64,000 bases of DNA from Armatimonadota bacterium (GTDB taxonomy: Bacteria; Armatimonadota; Fimbriimonadia; Fimbriimonadales; Fimbriimonadaceae). The notes under the pieces are model-generated. The model made no database searches and was not told where the DNA came from. It saw only the letters and a list, made by a program, of their open reading frames with translations. Position numbers and translations under genes: made by a program. The stretch lies in NCBI GenBank assembly GCA_018268395.1, contig JAFDWQ010000009.1:248001-312000 (forward strand), read 5' to 3'. Shown here one piece after another: positions 61,082-64,000 of the stretch (position 1 is its first letter; each line of letters opens with the position of its first letter).

Positions 61082-61759
61082 ATGAAAACGAAAACTCTGA
61101 TTCTCATGGCGCTGGTCGCCGTCCCGATGGCTGCCAACGCTGTGACCCTGTACGACCATTCGGTCGGCTCGGGCTTTGGCTACAACGCCGGCAACGGTTC
61201 GACCGACGGCGGCATCAACGACCTCGGCGCGAACTCCGGTCTGCAGGTCGGCCAGCTGTTCACGGCTGTCGCCGGCGGCACGGTCGTCACGGACGTCGAA
61301 GCCACCTATGTCGGCTTCGGTGGCACGAACACCCAGGCCTTCGTCGAAATCTATGACGCTTCGGGCAACACGCTCATCGCTTCGTCCGGTCTGATCGGCG
61401 TCAGCGACACCGCTTTCAGCGACGGCGTGTTCGGCCTCGTCGGTCACACGGTCAAGGCCACCGGCCTGAGCCTCGGCGGTCTGACGGCCGGCACGACGTA
61501 CATGATGTCGATGCAGTCCGTCGGTTCCAGCTGGTACTACATCACCCGCGACGCCAACGGTCTCGTCGAGTCCTTCGGCCGCGACTTCTCGCACTTCGGC
61601 TACGGTGGCGGCTACGGCACGACCAACTGGACGTCGATGGGCGCCTTCGGCTTCGGCGACGGCCAGGTCAACATGAAGATCAACGCGGTTCCGGAGCCGG
61701 TCAGCATGATCGCTCTCGGCGCTGGTCTCGTGGCCCTCGCTCGCAAGCGCCGCAAGTAA
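61082..61759 (+). CDS. PEP-CTERM sorted secreted protein
   Basis: A 225-residue exported protein with a signal peptide (ALVAVPMAANA) and a C-terminal exosortase signal: VPEPVSMIALGAG, a hydrophobic segment and a final basic ALARKRRK. The mature part is Gly/Thr/Ser-rich and beta-like (FVEIYDASGNTLIAS), with low charge. It should be processed and anchored by an exosortase that is not in the window. The mature domain is not recognised. A terminator follows. Confidence 0.88.
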   Translation: MKTKTLILMALVAVPMAANAVTLYDHSVGSGFGYNAGNGSTDGGINDLGANSGLQVGQLFTAVAGGTVVTDVEATYVGFGGTNTQAFVEIYDASGNTLIASSGLIGVSDTAFSDGVFGLVGHTVKATGLSLGGLTAGTTYMMSMQSVGSSWYYITRDANGLVESFGRDFSHFGYGGGYGTTNWTSMGAFGFGDGQVNMKINAVPEPVSMIALGAGLVALARKRRK

Positions 61760-61786
61760 GCTCTAGCTCGACTAGAGTCACGACAA

Positions 61787-61820
61787 GGCCAGCGCCCTCG
61801 GGCGCTGGCCTCTTTCTTTT
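61787..61820 (+). terminator. Rho-independent terminator of the PEP-CTERM gene
   Basis: An 11-base stem GGCCAGCGCCC pairs with GGGCGCTGGCC around a two-base loop and is followed by TCTTTCTTTT. A second inverted repeat CTCTAG-N5-CTAGAG (61761-61777) lies just after the stop. Confidence 0.85.
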
Positions 61821-62926
61821 GCCGGCGAAGGGAACCCGATCCCCGTCTTCCAGCAGCGCGTTTCTTAAGGTGGGCCATTCGGCAATGCCCTGGCAAGGAT
61901 CCTAGGGCGGCGCCTGCCCTCTCCGTCTTGCTCGACCGTCCGAAACACCGGCACACTGGCGCGACTCGGCCCAGTGTTCAGGCTTCCATCGGCCCGAATT
62001 GAACGGACCGAAACGCTCCGGAACGTCAGATCGGACGCCCTCTGAGACACCAGCAGGAACCTGATGATACGTACGAGTCTGCTGAGCACCTCCTCAGACC
62101 AATGAACGAGATCCTTGAGCCAGTACCGGCGCCCGTCGCTACAGGAGCCTCTTGGAAGCCGTCCGATCCACCGCAACAGGGCCGAATCCGCTCGGCCCAA
62201 AGCCGGTCGATTTGCAGTCGATGGATGACGGGTTCCATGGCCCCTTTTCCTCGTCGCCAGGATCCAATTCTCCGTGGAATCGAGCGCTCGTCCCCGTGTC
62301 ACAGGAGTGACGACGGGGGGACGTCGAACAGGCGGGACGTCGGCGACCTCGAAGGTGCCCCGCACTACGGGCCCAAGTCAAGGCAAGGTTAGACCCGCTC
62401 ATGGGGCTAAGAAGGCTCAAAGCCTTGGCGACCGACCATCCTCGAATCCCGTTGACCGGAGCCGGTGTACACGCCTCGACCCTGGACTCTCGGTAAACCG
62501 GTCTGTGGGGCAGCCCCGCCCCCATATGAAGAGGGCTCTTCTTGCCTGGCACGTCGAGGGCCAAGCGGCACCTGACCCTTACGGGCTCCCAGAACCCTGC
62601 ACGCCGGAACCCATGCTGGGCCACCTGCCTCCGACCCCTCACTATTGCGGGAGAGGTCACTGTCGGGAAGCGGGAAGGGCTCTTGGCCGTTCGATCGGTC
62701 GGCCACTCGTCCACCTCGATCGCCCCGTGTAGGTTCTCGTGCGCTCCCTCTGCAGCCAGGTCGTTTGACCTCGAATCCAGGTTCTATGGGTGCTACCACA
62801 ATCCGCAACTGACGGGGGTTAGCCCGGAACGGGTGTCACGTCCGCTCTAGACAACGGGCAAGTATCGTCCACAGCGTCCATGTCGGCCAGGGGCGTTCAA
62901 GAGAGAATCCATCCCCTTATAAAGGC
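61821..62926. other. About 1.1 kb without a convincing gene
   Basis: Frames of up to 190 codons occur on both strands but none has a plausible domain, signal peptide, ribosome site or -10 box. The base composition is like the rest. It could be a decayed gene, a region holding small RNAs, or spacer. No tRNA or IS end is recognisable. Confidence 0.5.
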
Positions 62927-62956
62927 GGAACCCCGCGACTTTCGTAGCGGGGTTCC
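62927..62956 (-). terminator. Terminator of the second PEP-CTERM gene
   Basis: GGAACCCCGC and GCGGGGTTCC form a perfect 10-base stem with a 10-base loop. On the minus strand it is followed by GCC and TTTAT. Confidence 0.65.
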
Positions 62957-62999
62957 ATTGAGTCAGCCCGGTGGACCGACTCTGTGACCGTTTCCGGTC

Positions 63000-63725
63000 T
63001 TACTTGCGGCGGCGGCGAGCCAGCGCGACGAGACCAGCGCCGAGGGCGATCATGGTCGTCGGCTCCGGCACGACGGTGTTGACGCCGAGGGCCACGTTGT
63101 CCGGGGCGACGCTGATCAGCGAACCGCTGCCCCAGCCCTGACCCGGGTTGGCGACCATACCATTGTTCATGGTGGTGCCGTAGTTGGCGCCGGCGTTAAC
63201 CTGGTTCATGAAGAACGTCTGGTTGCCCGAGCCGAAGTCCAGGTAGGGGGTGAGCGAAGCGTAGTAGCTGGTGCCAGCGGCAACGTTGCCGAAGCCGGCA
63301 GCGTCGCGAGCGTCGATCCAGAACGCGCCGACGGTCGAACCCGAGGCGACCGAGGTAGCCACGACGTTGACCTTCTTGCTGATGACGTCACCGAACTGGC
63401 TGGCGCCAGCGGCGGCCGAGCTGCTCCAAACGGAGAGCTGCCAGCTGATGCCTTCCAGCACAGCCTTGTTGATCGAGCTGCTGTTGACCTCGACGACGAC
63501 GCCGACGGCGTTGACGATGCTGCCGCTCGCCTTGAACTCTTCGATACCGTAGGACGAAAGGCTCTCGAGGCCCGCGTCACCGAAAATCTGGTGGACGCCG
63601 AAGTTCTGCTGGGTGGTCAGGTTGGCCGCACCCGTCTGCGTCACGCAGTCCAGGTCGTTATACTGAGCATTCGCAGCGACGCCGGCGGCAACGAACGACA
63701 GACACAAAAGGGTTCTCATCTTCAT
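63000..63725 (-). CDS. PEP-CTERM sorted secreted protein
   Basis: A 241-residue exported protein with a signal peptide (LLCLSFVAAGVAANAQ) and the exosortase tail VPEPTTMIALGAG followed by ALARRRRK. The mature part is Asn/Gly/Ser/Val-rich. Its tail DNA matches that of the gene at 61082 at about 60 of 72 bases, though the mature domains differ. ATG 63725 is chosen for its downstream signal peptide; GAGG lies 12 bases upstream. Confidence 0.88.
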   Translation of the reverse strand: MKMRTLLCLSFVAAGVAANAQYNDLDCVTQTGAANLTTQQNFGVHQIFGDAGLESLSSYGIEEFKASGSIVNAVGVVVEVNSSSINKAVLEGISWQLSVWSSSAAAGASQFGDVISKKVNVVATSVASGSTVGAFWIDARDAAGFGNVAAGTSYYASLTPYLDFGSGNQTFFMNQVNAGANYGTTMNNGMVANPGQGWGSGSLISVAPDNVALGVNTVVPEPTTMIALGAGLVALARRRRK

Positions 63726-63801
63726 TTTGGTTGATGTCCTCACTATCCGAATAAACGCTGCCAGGCTAGTGCCGGGCAACGCACATTGCTGTGCGTGAGG
63801 A

Positions 63802-63830
63802 ATTGTACTACGAGATTCCGGCCACGGCAA
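63802..63830 (-). promoter_or_regulatory. Promoter of the second PEP-CTERM gene
   Basis: On the minus strand TTGCCG (63825-63830) and TACAAT (63802-63807) are 17 bases apart, giving a leader of about 70 bases before ATG 63725. Confidence 0.55.
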
Positions 63831-63912
63831 CGGACCCCGCCCAAAACCCGCATTAATGCCTGTCACGGTGAGCCGTTGAACTTGAAAACGTGCCCCTTTT
63901 GTAAAAAATCCG

Positions 63913-64000
63913 TTAATTATCAGTGCGGTTTCCGGGGTCGGAGGTCCCGTCTGAAACGCTCCCTTCCAGCAACTTCCGGAGACGCTCCCGCTCTTCGCGT
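63913..64000 (-). CDS. C-terminal fragment of a gene entering from the right edge
   Basis: The reverse strand has an open frame from the edge to TAA at 63913-63915. The 28 residues include ERERLRKLLEGS followed by a polar tail, a helical, charged ending that looks like a true C-terminus. The function cannot be told from this fragment. Confidence 0.4.
   Translation of the reverse strand, partial: REERERLRKLLEGSVSDGTSDPGNRTDN

Noticed and set aside
62401-62470. Possible tRNA because of CTCGAATCC and a peptide ending RQGFEPS on the other strand
   Set aside because: The T-arm stem does not pair, no acceptor stem can be formed and the D-arm is missing. At best a remnant.
61865-62808. Several frames of 130-190 codons in the gap between the PEP-CTERM genes
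   Set aside because: They overlap on both strands, have no ribosome site or -10 box near a start, and resemble no family. I treat the region as unassigned.

Overview
The window looks like a contiguous chromosomal stretch of a high-GC, Gram-negative-type bacterium. Two secreted proteins end in a PEP-CTERM sorting signal of the form VPEP..M-IALGAGLVALAR.RRK. Together with LpxH-like lipid genes, the GH127/CocE/DUF885 secreted-enzyme set and many TANNNT boxes placed directly before start codons, this fits Armatimonadota (Fimbriimonadia-like) or a relative. That placement is inference from gene style, not from a marker gene. I see no rRNA, tRNA, CRISPR array, insertion sequence or prophage.

Layout. 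1-5.7 kb is a nitrate locus: a NarK-type transporter (cut by the window start), a molybdopterin nitrate-reductase-like enzyme, a divergent NarI-like membrane protein, and a co-directional operon for a four-cluster FeS protein, a Rieske protein and a two-helix membrane protein. Three near-identical palindromes, ATGACGNCNGTCAT, lie upstream of the three leftward units, so the locus looks like one small regulon. 7-9.7 kb is a lipid/glycolipid operon (LpxH-like, CrtO-like, MGDG-synthase-like). 9.9-13.6 kb holds sufC and a CHASE4-PAS-GGDEF-EAL protein. 13.8-25.5 kb carries GH127, a universal stress protein, an Lnt-like protein, a deacetylase, a DoxX/MarR/MsrB redox group, an rRNA methyltransferase and a CocE-type hydrolase. 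25.8-41 kb carries pnp with an RGG-like tail, acs, a lipase-like SGNH protein, DUF885, plsC-purN and several secreted proteins.

40.8-46.2 kb is rich in cyclic-di-GMP signalling: an HD-GYP sensor followed by a PilZ protein, then two tandem PilZ-like proteins, with an A-type FeS carrier and a 7Fe ferredoxin between them. 45.6-57 kb is mostly housekeeping: a GbsR/MarR-like regulator with lon, nadA, dxs, a sugar-ABC ATPase, xerC/D, fabF-acpP and PPK2. 57-64 kb holds a large secreted propeller-like protein, pdxS, and two convergent PEP-CTERM genes separated by about 1.1 kb with no convincing gene.

The most interesting signals are the three-copy palindrome over the nitrate genes, the recurrent -10 box 6 to 9 nt before start codons (probable leaderless transcription), the Rieske-containing nitrate reductase complex, and the convergent PEP-CTERM pair.
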